Origin: Streptomyces flavofungini
GTDB taxonomy: Bacteria > Actinomycetota > Actinomycetes > Streptomycetales > Streptomycetaceae
Direction: 5' to 3'
Length of the DNA: 64,000 nucleotides
Assembly: GCF_014650815.1 (NCBI RefSeq)
Contig: NZ_BMVR01000009.1
Location: 310,001-374,000, forward strand
Program-made: the position numbers and the translations under genes
In this document: positions 23,415 to 32,284 of the stretch, in pieces
Layout of the letters: the number at the start of each line of letters is the position of its first letter
How positions within the stretch are numbered: the stretch's first letter is position 1
The notes under the pieces: generated by a model
What the model saw: the letters and a program-made list of their open reading frames with translations, nothing else
Databases searched by the model: none
What the model was told of the DNA's origin: nothing

Positions 23415-24929
23415 GTGGACGAGCGCAAGCCTTGGCAGCAGCCTGAAAAGCTGCTGCAGCTTCTGAGGCGGCTTGCCGTCAAGCCTCCCGCGAAACTCAG
23501 GACCTGGCAGCTCACGGCGGCATCGGCCGCCGTCGGCCTTGTCGTCGCGGCCGTGGCGATCGCCGCGGCCGGCCCCTGGGACTCCTCCGGCCAGCGTACG
23601 GCCGAGCGGGACCTGGCGGCCTCCCGGGAAGCCGGGGGTGGCGCAGATCACGCCGGTGGTACGGGCGGCGGGGCCCCGAACGCCGCCCCCAGCGCGCCCT
23701 CCGTACTCGCCGGACTCGGCCGTTCCGCCCGCAAGGCGCCCGAGCCCGGCGGCAAGCGGCTCGCGGACGTCCTGCGCCCCCTCATGGACGACAAGAAGCT
23801 CGGCCCCGAGCGGTCGGGCGTGGTCGTGGACGTGGCCACGGGCAAGCGGCTGTACGGCAAGGGCTCGGGCCAGGCCCTGACACCCGCGTCGACCACGAAG
23901 ATCGCCACGGCGGTCGCGGCGCTCTCGGCCCTCGGTCCCGACCACCGCCTGACCACGAAGACGGTCATCGGCCCCGGCTCCCGCGACGTCGTCCTCGTCG
24001 GCGGCGGCGACCCGACCCTGACCGCCCGCGGCGAGGGCCGCTACGTAGACGAGTCCGCGAGCCTGCGCGAACTCGCCGACGACACCGCCGAGGCCCTCAA
24101 GAAGCGCGGCGCCGACCAGGACGTCTCCCTGTCGTACGACACCTCCCGCTACTCCGGGCCGCCCCAGCACCCCATCGGTCCGAACGAGAACATCGCCCCC
24201 GTCAGCGCCCTGATGGCCGACGAGGGCCGCCTCGACGACTCCTCCTCGGGGCCCGCCGCGCGCACCGCGGAGCCCGCGCGGGACGCGGCGCACAACTTCG
24301 CCAACCTGCTGCGCGAGCGCGGCATCGGCCTGAAGTCCGACCCGAGCGCGGGGAAGGCCCCCAAGGACGCCGACGACCTCGCCCGCACCCGGTCGCAGCC
24401 GCTGTCCGCCCTCGTCGAGCGGATGCTGACGCACAGCGACAACGACATCGCCGAGGCCCTCGCCCGCGAGACGGCGGTGGCCGGGGGCGAGCCCGCCAGC
24501 TTCAAGGGGGCGTCCCGGGCGGTGCGGGCGCGGCTCGACAAGCTCGGACTGCCCCTCGACGGCGCCGAGTTCGCCGACGGCAGCGGCCTCGACCGCGACG
24601 ACCGCCTCTCCGCGAGGCTCCTCGCCGCCCTCCTGAAGCGCGCGGCCGGCCCCGACCGCCCCGAACTGCGCTCCGTAGTGACCGGCCTCCCCGTCGCGGG
24701 CTTCACCGGCACCCTCGTCAACCGCTATCCCGACGCCTCCGCGGGCACCGGCGTGGTCCGCGCCAAGACGGGCACCCTCACCGGCGTGAACAGCCTCGCA
24801 GGCACCGTGGTGGACCCCACCGGCCGTCTCCTGGCCTTCGCCTTCATGACCACGGGGACGACGGATCCCCAGGGGGCCCAGTCGGCCCTGGACGCGATGG
24901 CGTCAGCACTGGCGGGCCGGGGGGCCTAG
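23415..24929 (+). CDS. dacB: D-alanyl-D-alanine carboxypeptidase/endopeptidase (PBP4, family S13)
   Basis: The 504-residue protein has one N-terminal membrane anchor (LTAASAAVGLVVAAVAIAAA), after a short cytoplasmic stretch. Its periplasm-facing S13 domain carries Ser159-X-X-Lys162 (ASTTK), Ser341-Asp-Asn343 (SDN) and Lys451-Thr-Gly (KTG). It trims or cleaves peptidoglycan peptides at the cell surface. Between the anchor and the domain lies a flexible Ala/Gly/Pro-rich linker. The GTG at 23415 is the first codon of the frame. It is divergent from ppa; the DUF2342 gene follows after 157 bp. Confidence 0.93.
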   Translation: MDERKPWQQPEKLLQLLRRLAVKPPAKLRTWQLTAASAAVGLVVAAVAIAAAGPWDSSGQRTAERDLAASREAGGGADHAGGTGGGAPNAAPSAPSVLAGLGRSARKAPEPGGKRLADVLRPLMDDKKLGPERSGVVVDVATGKRLYGKGSGQALTPASTTKIATAVAALSALGPDHRLTTKTVIGPGSRDVVLVGGGDPTLTARGEGRYVDESASLRELADDTAEALKKRGADQDVSLSYDTSRYSGPPQHPIGPNENIAPVSALMADEGRLDDSSSGPAARTAEPARDAAHNFANLLRERGIGLKSDPSAGKAPKDADDLARTRSQPLSALVERMLTHSDNDIAEALARETAVAGGEPASFKGASRAVRARLDKLGLPLDGAEFADGSGLDRDDRLSARLLAALLKRAAGPDRPELRSVVTGLPVAGFTGTLVNRYPDASAGTGVVRAKTGTLTGVNSLAGTVVDPTGRLLAFAFMTTGTTDPQGAQSALDAMASALAGRGA

Positions 24930-25074
24930 CCCCACCCGGTGGCGACGGGCGCAGCCACGGCTGACGCTGCCGCGACGGACGGCGGCAACCCCACCCGCCC
25001 CAGGGCGTCCCAGCCCGGCCCGTCCGGTGGGACAACGGCGCATCCAACGCCGTACGCGGGCGCAGCCGACCACG

Positions 25075-25080
25075 TACCGT
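25075..25080 (+). promoter_or_regulatory. -10 element TACCGT, leaderless promoter candidate
   Basis: TACCGT ends 6 nt before the ATG at 25087, with no Shine-Dalgarno sequence between. Confidence 0.4.
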
Positions 25081-25086
25081 TGACGC

Positions 25087-26214
25087 ATGACGAGCCTCGG
25101 TGGTGCGGAGATGGTCGACTGGAATCTCGCGGTGGCGACCGCGACCCGGCTCGTGCGGCCGGGCCCGGAGGTGAGCCGGGACGAGGCCCGCGCAGTGGTC
25201 GCGGAACTCCGCAGGCACGCCAAGTCCTCGGAGGCACACGTCCGTTCGTTCACACGGATGGGTACGGAGGACACCCACGACACCCCCGTGCTCGTAGTGG
25301 ACCGCGCGGGCTGGGTCCGCGCGAACGTGGCGGGCTTCAGGGAGCTGCTCAAGCCGCTCCTGGAGAAGATGAAGGACCGCAGGGGCAGCGGCCCGGGCGG
25401 CGCGGTGATGGGCGCGGTCGGCGGCAAGGTGACGGGCGTGGAGCTGGGCATGCTCCTGTCCTTCCTGGCGTCGCGGGTCCTCGGCCAGTACGAGACCTTC
25501 GCCCCGGCCACCCGCGAACTCCCCGCGGGCGGCAACGGCGGCGGCCGCCTCCTCCTGGTGGCCCCGAACATCGTCCACGTGGAGCGCGAACTGGACGTGG
25601 ACCCGCACGACTTCAGGCTCTGGGTGTGCCTGCACGAGGAGACGCACCGCACCCAGTTCTCGTCCGTGCCGTGGCTGCGCGACCACCTGGAGGGCGAGAT
25701 CCAGTCGTTCCTCGGCGAGACCGAGGTCGACCCGATGACCGTCCTCGAACGCGTCCGTGAGGCCGCGCAGAGCCTGGCCGGGGGCCGCACGGACGGCGCG
25801 GACGACGACGGCGACGGCGGCCGCACGTTCGTGGAGCTCGTCCAGACTCCGGCCCAGCGCGAGATCCTGGCCCGCCTCACCGCCGTGATGTCCCTGCTCG
25901 AAGGGCACGCGGACTACGTGATGGACGGCGTCGGCCCCGACGTCGTGCCGTCCGTGACCGAGATCCGGGAGAAGTTCAAGGAGCGCCGCCAGCGCGGCGC
26001 GAGCCGCCTCGACCAAGCGCTGCGCAAGCTCCTCGGCCTCGACGCCAAGCTGCGGCAGTACCGGGACGGCGAGCGGTTCGTGCGGGCGGTCGTGGAGGAG
26101 GTCGGCATGGACGGCTTCAACCGCGTGTGGACCTCCCCGAACACGCTTCCCACCAAGGCGGAGATCGCCAAACCGGCGGACTGGGTCGCGCGGGTGCACC
26201 GTAAGGCAGACTGA
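25087..26214 (+). CDS. Zinc-dependent metalloprotease-like protein (DUF2342, F420-associated)
   Basis: The 375-residue protein matches the DUF2342 family of Actinobacteria, often annotated as coenzyme F420 biosynthesis-associated. The likely zinc site is HEETH (residues ~183-187) in VCLHEETHRTQF, with a later GHADYVMDGVGPDVVPS that could supply a third ligand. Central features include MVDWNLAVATATRLVRPGP, VDRAGWVRANVAGF and LLVAPNIVHVERELD. The substrate and the real link to F420 are unknown to me. Translation may be leaderless (TACCGT 6 nt before the ATG). The gene lies directly before tilS, as is usual in the genus. Confidence 0.88.
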   Translation: MTSLGGAEMVDWNLAVATATRLVRPGPEVSRDEARAVVAELRRHAKSSEAHVRSFTRMGTEDTHDTPVLVVDRAGWVRANVAGFRELLKPLLEKMKDRRGSGPGGAVMGAVGGKVTGVELGMLLSFLASRVLGQYETFAPATRELPAGGNGGGRLLLVAPNIVHVERELDVDPHDFRLWVCLHEETHRTQFSSVPWLRDHLEGEIQSFLGETEVDPMTVLERVREAAQSLAGGRTDGADDDGDGGRTFVELVQTPAQREILARLTAVMSLLEGHADYVMDGVGPDVVPSVTEIREKFKERRQRGASRLDQALRKLLGLDAKLRQYRDGERFVRAVVEEVGMDGFNRVWTSPNTLPTKAEIAKPADWVARVHRKAD

Positions 26215-26390
26215 GCGAACAGACGCGGCCGACGGCAGGAGAACGCCCCCGCAATCACCCGTCCGAGGGACCGTGAGCCATGGGTAGGCGTGCAATGCTC
26301 GGGTAACGGCTCGGTTCTGTCACCATCGACACACTCTGAGTGACTGAACTGAGGCTCACCCCCCGAACTTCACGAAGGGAACCAACCGGA

Positions 26391-27488
26391 ATGGGTCCCC
26401 ATCCTGCGGTCGCGGCGATACGCCTGGCGGTCCGCCGCGTACTTCACGACGTACTGACCGACGTAGCCACCCGGCGCACGCTCACCAGCGCGCACACCGG
26501 CGCACCCGACATCCCCCACGCCTCGCACCCCCCGCATCTCTCGCAGACCCCGGACTTCGCGCACGAGCTGCCGCCCCCGCCGCTCGTGCTCGTGGCGTGC
26601 TCCGGCGGCGCCGACTCCATGGCGCTGGCCTCCGCACTGGCCTTCGAAGCCCCCAAGCTCGGCATCCGAGCCGGTGCGGTGACCGTCGACCACGGCCTGC
26701 AGTCCGGCTCCGACCTGCGCGCGGCCGAGGTCGTCGCCCGCATGACCGCGCTCGGCCTCGACCCCATCGAGTCCCTGGTGGTGCACGTCGGCCGGGACGG
26801 CGGCCCCGAGGCCGCCGCCCGCGACGCGAGGTACGCGGCCCTCGACGAGGCCGCCGAGCGGCACGACGCCGCCGCGGTCCTGCTCGGCCACACCCGCGAC
26901 GACCAGGCCGAGACGGTGCTGCTCGGCCTCGCGCGCGGCTCCGGCATCCGCTCCCTGTCGGGCATGGCCGCGGTCTCCGGGGCCGGTGGCCGCTATCGCA
27001 GGCCGTTCCTGCACCTGGACCGGCAGACCGCCCGCAAGGCCTGCATGGTCCAGTCCCTGCCGGTCTGGGACGACCCGCACAACGCCGACCCGGCCTACAC
27101 CCGCTCCCGGCTGCGGCACGAAGGCCTGCCCGCCCTGGAGAAGGCGCTCGGCAAGGGCGTCGTGGAAGCCCTCGCGCGCACCGCGCAGCTCTCCCGCGAC
27201 GACGCGGACGCGCTCGACGCCTGGGCCGCCCAGGCCGAGTCGTCCGTGCGGGACGCCGGTGGCCTCCTGGAGTGCGCGAAGCTCTTCGCGCTGCCGCCCG
27301 CGGTGCGCCGCCGCATCGTGCGCCGCGCGGCCATCGAGGCGGGCGCCCCGGCCGGCGCGCTGTTCGCCCGGCACATCGAAGAGGTGGACCGGCTGATCAC
27401 CGGCTGGCGCGGCCAGGGAGCCATCAATCTCCCGGGCAAAGTCGTCGCGCAGCGGCAGGGTGGCAGACTGGTCATCCGGCAGGGCTGA
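26391..27488 (+). CDS. tilS: tRNA(Ile)-lysidine synthetase
   Basis: The 365-residue enzyme adds lysine to C34 of tRNA-Ile(CAU) so that it reads AUA. The ATP pyrophosphatase PP-loop is ACSGGADSMAL (residues ~66-76), followed by VDHGLQSGS, LGHTRDDQAETVLLGLARGSG and PFLHLDRQTARKAC. The DNADPAYTRSRLRHE-type motif is present (HNADPAYTRSRLRHE). An ATG at 26391 (MGPHPAVAAIRLAVRR) is chosen over one at 26340 because GAAGGGA lies upstream and family members begin with this arginine-rich helix. It precedes hpt by 42 bp, the conserved tilS-hpt-ftsH order. Confidence 0.94.
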   Translation: MGPHPAVAAIRLAVRRVLHDVLTDVATRRTLTSAHTGAPDIPHASHPPHLSQTPDFAHELPPPPLVLVACSGGADSMALASALAFEAPKLGIRAGAVTVDHGLQSGSDLRAAEVVARMTALGLDPIESLVVHVGRDGGPEAAARDARYAALDEAAERHDAAAVLLGHTRDDQAETVLLGLARGSGIRSLSGMAAVSGAGGRYRRPFLHLDRQTARKACMVQSLPVWDDPHNADPAYTRSRLRHEGLPALEKALGKGVVEALARTAQLSRDDADALDAWAAQAESSVRDAGGLLECAKLFALPPAVRRRIVRRAAIEAGAPAGALFARHIEEVDRLITGWRGQGAINLPGKVVAQRQGGRLVIRQG

Positions 27489-27530
27489 CTGGGGAGCGTT
27501 TTTCCCGACCGGCCGGTGGGACGACCGAAA

Positions 27531-28094
27531 GTGATACGGGTGGACGCGAAAGACATGGGCACCGACCTGCAGTCGGTGCTCATCACCAAGGAAGAGATCG
27601 ACGCGAAGCTGGCCGAGCTGGCCGCGAAGATCGACGCGGAGTACGCGGGCAAGGACCTGCTGATCGTCGGCGTGCTCAAGGGCGCGGTGATGGTGATGGC
27701 CGACCTGGCGCGCGCGCTGTCCACGCCGCTCACGATGGACTGGATGGCGGTGTCCTCGTACGGCGCCGGCACGCAGTCCTCCGGCGTGGTCCGCATCCTC
27801 AAGGACCTGGACACCGACATCAAGGGCAAGCACGTCCTGATCGTCGAGGACATCATCGACTCCGGCCTGACGCTGTCCTGGCTGCTCTCCAACCTCGGCT
27901 CGCGCGAGCCCGCCTCGCTGAAGGTGTGCACGCTGCTGCGCAAGCCGGAGGCCGCGAAGGTCGCGATCGACGTGGAGTGGGTCGGCTTCGACATCCCGAA
28001 CGAGTTCGTCGTCGGGTACGGCCTGGACTACGCCGAGAAGTACCGCAACCTCCCGTTCGTCGGAACGTTGGCTCCGCACGTGTACGGCGGCTGA
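27531..28094 (+). CDS. hpt: Hypoxanthine phosphoribosyltransferase
   Basis: The 187-residue enzyme salvages hypoxanthine and guanine using PRPP. It has VGVLKGAVMVMADLAR, VSSYGAGTQSSGVVRI, the PRPP loop VLIVEDIIDSGLTL and the purine-contacting VGFDIPNEFVVGYGLDYAEKY (read as two segments). The start is not certain. GTG 27531 has GGTGGGA 9 nt upstream; GTG 27540 (VDAKDMG) and ATG 27555 are also possible. It is the middle gene of the conserved tilS-hpt-ftsH block. Confidence 0.94.
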   Translation: MIRVDAKDMGTDLQSVLITKEEIDAKLAELAAKIDAEYAGKDLLIVGVLKGAVMVMADLARALSTPLTMDWMAVSSYGAGTQSSGVVRILKDLDTDIKGKHVLIVEDIIDSGLTLSWLLSNLGSREPASLKVCTLLRKPEAAKVAIDVEWVGFDIPNEFVVGYGLDYAEKYRNLPFVGTLAPHVYGG

Positions 28095-28226
28095 CTTTCC
28101 GGGAACCCTCAGCGACGTCCCGCCGTTGGAGCATGCGAAGACGGGTTTGCCAGCCGTCCCGTGCGGCTTCGGGTGACAATGCTGGGGTACCGTCCGAAGA
28201 ACAGTCTTTATCAATCTCACTATGGC

Positions 28227-28257
28227 AGGAGGTACGGAGCGGCATCGCTCCGTGTGG
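28227..28257 (+). promoter_or_regulatory. ftsH ribosome-binding site separated from the start by a hairpin
   Basis: AGGAGG (28227-28232) is 25 nt from the ATG at 28258. A perfect 7-bp hairpin, CGGAGCG-GCAT-CGCTCCG (28235-28252), lies between. If folded it shortens the effective distance to 7 nt. Confidence 0.5.
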
Positions 28258-30303
28258 ATGGACGTGAAGCGATACTTCCGTGGGCCAGTCATGTGGATTG
28301 TGCTGGCCGTCCTTGCCGTGGTCGTGTTGATGCAGGTCGTCGGTTCGTCCGGGGGCCACAAGACGGTGGACACCGGCCAGGTCGTGCAGGCCATCGACGA
28401 CAACAAGGTCGAGTCGGCCAAGCTCACCACCGGTGACGATCACACCATCAAGGTGGAGCTCAAGGACGGCCAGAAGGTCAAGGGCAGCAGCAAGATCCAG
28501 GCGAGCTACATCGGCGACCAGGGTGTCGAGCTCGCCAAGACGCTGCAGGCCAAATACGAGGACAAGCAGATCCCGGACGGTTACACCGTCTCCCCGTCGA
28601 AGCAGAACCCCTTCGTCGGCATCCTGCTGTCCCTTCTCCCGTTCGTCCTGATCGTCGTCGTGTTCCTGTTCCTGATGAATCAGATGCAGGGCGGCGGCAG
28701 CCGAGTCATGAACTTCGGCAAGTCCAAGGCGAAGCTCATCACCAAGGACACCCCGAAGACGACGTTCGCCGACGTCGCGGGTTCCGACGAGGCGGTCGAG
28801 GAACTCCACGAGATCAAGGAGTTCCTCCAGGAGCCGGCGAAGTTCCAGGCCGTCGGCGCCAAGATCCCCAAGGGTGTGCTGCTGTACGGCCCGCCCGGTA
28901 CGGGCAAGACGCTCCTCGCGCGCGCCGTCGCGGGCGAGGCGGGCGTCCCGTTCTACTCGATCTCGGGTTCCGACTTCGTCGAGATGTTCGTCGGTGTCGG
29001 TGCCTCCCGAGTGCGTGACCTCTTCGAGCAGGCCAAGGCGAACGCCCCGGCGATCGTCTTCGTCGACGAGATCGACGCCGTCGGACGGCACCGCGGTGCC
29101 GGTCTCGGCGGTGGCCACGACGAGCGCGAGCAGACGCTCAACCAGCTGCTCGTCGAGATGGACGGCTTCGACGTGAAGGGCGGCGTCATCCTGATCGCCG
29201 CCACGAACCGCCCGGACATCCTCGACCCGGCCCTGCTGCGGCCCGGCCGTTTCGACCGGCAGATCGCCGTCGACCGCCCGGACATGCTCGGCCGTCTGGA
29301 GATCCTCAAGGTTCACCAGAAGGGCAAGCCGGTCGCCCCGGACGTCGATCTGGGTGCCGTCGCGCGGCGCACGCCGGGCTTCACCGGCGCCGACCTGAGC
29401 AACGTCCTCAACGAGGCCGCCCTGCTCACCGCGCGCAGCAACCAGAAGCTGATCGACAACCACATGCTGGACGAGGCCATCGACCGCGTCGTGGCGGGCC
29501 CGCAGAAGCGGACCCGGATCATGTCCGACAAGGAGAAGAAGATCACCGCGTACCACGAGGGCGGACACGCCCTGGTCGCGGCGGCGTCTCCGAACGCGGA
29601 CCCGGTCCACAAGATCACGATTCTGTCGCGCGGCCGCGCCCTCGGCTACACCATGGTCCTGCCGGACGAGGACAAGTACTCGACCACGCGCAACGAAATG
29701 CTCGACCAGCTGGCGTACATGCTGGGCGGGCGCGCGGCCGAGGAACTGGTCTTCCACGACCCGACCACCGGTGCCGCCAACGACATCGAGAAGGCCACGG
29801 CCACCGCTCGCGCGATGGTCACGCAGTACGGCATGACCGAGCGGCTGGGCGCGATCAAGTTCGGCGGCGACAACACCGAGCCGTTCCTCGGGCGCGAGAT
29901 GGCGCACCAGCGTGACTACTCGGAAGAGGTCGCGGCGCTGGTCGACGAAGAGGTCAAGAAGCTCATCGAGACCGCGCACAACGAGGCCTGGGAGATCCTC
30001 GTCGAGAACCGCGACGTTCTCGACAACCTGGTCCTCCAGCTCCTGGAGCGGGAGACGCTCGGCAAGGAGGAGATCGCGGAGATCTTCGCCCCGATCGTCA
30101 AGCGCCCGGCCCGCCCGGCCTGGACGGGCTCCACCCGGCGTACGCCGTCGACACGCCCGCCGGTGCTCTCGCCGAAGGAACTGTCGCTGACGAACGGCGC
30201 GAACGGTGCCACCCCCGCGGTGACCGCCGGAGCGACCGGTGCGACCGGCACGAGCGACACCCCGTCCCTCGAGGTGGCCCCTGAGGACCGCCCCGAGAGC
30301 TGA
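28258..30303 (+). CDS. ftsH: ATP-dependent zinc metalloprotease FtsH
   Basis: The 681-residue AAA+ protease is anchored by two helices (MWIVLAVLAVVVLMQVV and LLSLLPFVLIVVVFLFLMN) flanking an extracytoplasmic domain. Motifs in order are Walker A GPPGTGKT (residue ~211), pore loop FVEMFVGVGASRVRDLF, Walker B IVFVDEIDAVGR, SRH ATNRPDILDPALLRPGRFDRQ and zinc site H433EGGH437. It degrades membrane and short-lived proteins. The C-terminal tail is Pro/Thr/Ala-rich. I chose the ATG at 28258 (MDVKRYFRGP), the usual Streptomyces start; ATG 28222 is possible. A strong terminator follows. Confidence 0.96.
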   Translation: MDVKRYFRGPVMWIVLAVLAVVVLMQVVGSSGGHKTVDTGQVVQAIDDNKVESAKLTTGDDHTIKVELKDGQKVKGSSKIQASYIGDQGVELAKTLQAKYEDKQIPDGYTVSPSKQNPFVGILLSLLPFVLIVVVFLFLMNQMQGGGSRVMNFGKSKAKLITKDTPKTTFADVAGSDEAVEELHEIKEFLQEPAKFQAVGAKIPKGVLLYGPPGTGKTLLARAVAGEAGVPFYSISGSDFVEMFVGVGASRVRDLFEQAKANAPAIVFVDEIDAVGRHRGAGLGGGHDEREQTLNQLLVEMDGFDVKGGVILIAATNRPDILDPALLRPGRFDRQIAVDRPDMLGRLEILKVHQKGKPVAPDVDLGAVARRTPGFTGADLSNVLNEAALLTARSNQKLIDNHMLDEAIDRVVAGPQKRTRIMSDKEKKITAYHEGGHALVAAASPNADPVHKITILSRGRALGYTMVLPDEDKYSTTRNEMLDQLAYMLGGRAAEELVFHDPTTGAANDIEKATATARAMVTQYGMTERLGAIKFGGDNTEPFLGREMAHQRDYSEEVAALVDEEVKKLIETAHNEAWEILVENRDVLDNLVLQLLERETLGKEEIAEIFAPIVKRPARPAWTGSTRRTPSTRPPVLSPKELSLTNGANGATPAVTAGATGATGTSDTPSLEVAPEDRPES

Positions 30304-30345
30304 GCCACACCCCGTCCCGGGCGCTCCACCAGGCCCGGAATGGAT

Positions 30346-30381
30346 GCCGCGCCCCCCAGGTTCTAGCCTGGGGGGCGCGGC
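30346..30381 (+). terminator. Strong terminator between ftsH and folE
   Basis: GCCGCGCCCCCCAGG (30346-30360) pairs perfectly with CCTGGGGGGCGCGGC (30367-30381) across loop TTCTAG, and TGTTTTC follows. It separates ftsH from folE, so folE probably has its own promoter in the remaining 44 bp or relies on read-through. Confidence 0.85.
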
Positions 30382-30425
30382 TGTTTTCGGCCGTCCGCAA
30401 CACAGGACCCAGGAACGAGGCACAG

Positions 30426-31031
30426 ATGACCGACCCCGTGACGCTGGACGGCGAAGGCACGATCGGCGAGTTCGACGAGAAGCGGGCCGAGAACGCCGTG
30501 CGTGAGCTGCTGATCGCGGTCGGCGAGGACCCGGACCGCGAGGGCCTGCGGGAGACACCGGGGCGGGTGGCGCGCGCCTACCGGGAGATATTCGCCGGGC
30601 TGTGGCAGCAGCCCGAGGACGTCCTGACGACGACCTTCGACCTGGGCCACGACGAGATGGTCCTGGTGAAGGACATCGAGGTCATGAGCTCCTGCGAGCA
30701 CCACCTGGTGCCGTTCGTCGGCGTCGCCCACGTCGGGTACATCCCGTCCTCCGACGGCAAGATCACCGGCCTGTCCAAGCTCGCCCGCCTCGTGGACGTC
30801 TACGCCCGCCGCCCGCAGGTTCAGGAGCGGCTGACCACCCAGATCGCCGACTCCCTGATGCAGATACTGGAGCCGCGCGGGGTCATCGTCGTCGTCGAGT
30901 GCGAGCACATGTGCATGACCATGCGCGGGGTCCGCAAGCCCGGCGCGAAGACCATCACGTCGGCGGTGCGGGGGCAGCTGCGGGATCCGGCGACGCGCAA
31001 CGAGGCGATGAGCCTGATCATGGCGCGATGA
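30426..31031 (+). CDS. folE: GTP cyclohydrolase I
   Basis: The 201-residue enzyme converts GTP to 7,8-dihydroneopterin triphosphate, the first folate step. Zinc ligands are visible in SSCEHHLVPF and VVVECEHMCMTMRGV; GKITGLSKLARLVD and FARRPQVQERLT-like YARRPQVQERLTTQ are also typical. The ATG at 30426 is preceded by AACGAGGCAC. It is separated from ftsH by a strong hairpin. The remaining folate genes lie on the other strand 1.25 kb downstream, with an aldo/keto reductase between. Confidence 0.96.
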   Translation: MTDPVTLDGEGTIGEFDEKRAENAVRELLIAVGEDPDREGLRETPGRVARAYREIFAGLWQQPEDVLTTTFDLGHDEMVLVKDIEVMSSCEHHLVPFVGVAHVGYIPSSDGKITGLSKLARLVDVYARRPQVQERLTTQIADSLMQILEPRGVIVVVECEHMCMTMRGVRKPGAKTITSAVRGQLRDPATRNEAMSLIMAR

Positions 31032-31132
31032 CGTCGCTGGACGTGTCGCCTCAAGTCGCCCTTTGCGTGCGGCAGTTGTCCTCGTAGCCGTTGGACGGCG
31101 TCCCGCCGCCCCGGAAGAATCATGGTCGTAGA

Positions 31133-31159
31133 GAGACGTGGGAGACGTCAGAGAGACGT
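31133..31159. promoter_or_regulatory. Three GAGACGT direct repeats upstream of the aldo/keto reductase
   Basis: GAGACGT occurs at 31133-31139, 31142-31148 and 31153-31159, spaced by 9 and 11 bp. This is about 50-75 bp before the start codon and could be an operator or promoter element. Confidence 0.3.
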
Positions 31160-31206
31160 CCTACGCGAGATCACGACCCGATTTTCCGCGGACGGAGTTG
31201 CCTTTC

Positions 31207-32202
31207 ATGAGCGAGCGAGCACTGCCCACCCGCCGCCTTGGTGGCCTTGAAGTCTCCGCGCTCGGCTACGGCGCGATGGTGCTGTCGCCGGGCGTGTACG
31301 GAGAGATCGACGACGAGCGGGCCGAGCGGGCGCTGAACGCCGCGATCGACGCCGGTGCCACCCTGATCGACACCTCCGACGGCTACGGCGCCGACGGCCA
31401 CAACGAGCGGCTCGTCGGCCGCGCCCTGAAAGGGCGCCGGGAGCAGGTCGCCGTCGCCACCAAGTTCGGCTTCCGGCTGCCCGAGGGCGTCGCGCCGCAC
31501 CCGTTCCCCGTCGGGTACGCCTTCGGGGAGCTCGGGGTCAACGGCGATCCCCAGCATGTACGCGGCTACGCGGAGGCGAGCCTGCGGGAGCTCGGCACCG
31601 ACCGCATCGACCTGTACTACCCGCACTTCCCCGACCCGCAGGTGCCACTGGCGGACACCGTGGGCGCGGTCGCCGAACTGATCGAGGCGGGGCTCGTGCG
31701 CCACCTCGGGCTCTCCAACGTGACGGCGGAGCAGCTGCGGGCCGCGCACGCCGTGCACCCCGTGGCGGCCGTGCAGATCGAGTGGTCGATGTGGCGGCCC
31801 GCCGAGCCGGAGCTGCTGGCCGCCGCGCGGGAGCTGGGCGTCGGTCTGGTGCCGTGGTCGCCGCTGGGAGCCGGGTTCCTCACGGGGACGGTCGGGAGGG
31901 TGGCGGAGGGGGACTTCCGGCAGAACGCGCCCCGGTTCGACGAGGCCAACCTGAAGGCCAACAACGACCGCTTCGCCCCCGTGCGGGGGATCGCCGCCGA
32001 ACTCGACATCACCCCGGCCCAGCTGGCCCTCGCCTGGCTCCTCCACCAGGACCCCAACGTCGTCCCGATCCCCGGCAGCCGCACCCCCGCCCACATCGAG
32101 GAGAACCTGGCGGCGGTCCGGGTGGACCTGGACGCGACCGTGCTGGCCCGCCTGAACGGCATCCTCAAGGAGACGAACGTGGAGGGCGGCACGCTGCTCT
32201 AG
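31207..32202 (+). CDS. Aldo/keto reductase
   Basis: The 331-residue protein is an NADPH-dependent AKR of the Tas/YajO-like type. It has an LGGLEVSALGYGAMVLS start and the catalytic Asp/Tyr region IDTSDGYGADGHNERLVGRAL. Lys is in VATKFGF and His in LYYPHFPDP; the cofactor-binding C-terminus is VPIPGSRTPAHIEENLAA. It reduces carbonyl compounds; the substrate is not predictable. The ATG at 31207 fits the family start. It sits alone between folE and the fol operon. An 18-bp tandem duplication begins at its TAG stop. Confidence 0.92.
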   Translation: MSERALPTRRLGGLEVSALGYGAMVLSPGVYGEIDDERAERALNAAIDAGATLIDTSDGYGADGHNERLVGRALKGRREQVAVATKFGFRLPEGVAPHPFPVGYAFGELGVNGDPQHVRGYAEASLRELGTDRIDLYYPHFPDPQVPLADTVGAVAELIEAGLVRHLGLSNVTAEQLRAAHAVHPVAAVQIEWSMWRPAEPELLAAARELGVGLVPWSPLGAGFLTGTVGRVAEGDFRQNAPRFDEANLKANNDRFAPVRGIAAELDITPAQLALAWLLHQDPNVVPIPGSRTPAHIEENLAAVRVDLDATVLARLNGILKETNVEGGTLL

Positions 32203-32236
32203 CGACTCCGCCACGTCCAGCGACTCCGCCCCGTCC
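32201..32236. repeat. 18-bp tandem duplication starting at the aldo/keto reductase stop
   Basis: Units 32201-32218 and 32219-32236 both read AGCGACTCCGCC(A/C)CGTCC, matching at 17 of 18. The first begins with the AG of the TAG stop. It lies at the convergent junction with the DUF3180 gene. Confidence 0.85.
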
Positions 32237-32284
32237 GGCGAGAACTCACGTCCAGCGGCCAAGTCACGCGCGCGCCGGGGCGGC

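Noticed and set aside
28222..28258. ATG at 28222 as the ftsH start
   Set aside because: AGGAGG lies inside this frame rather than before it, and MDVKRYFRGP at 28258 is the usual Streptomyces start; kept only as an alternative.
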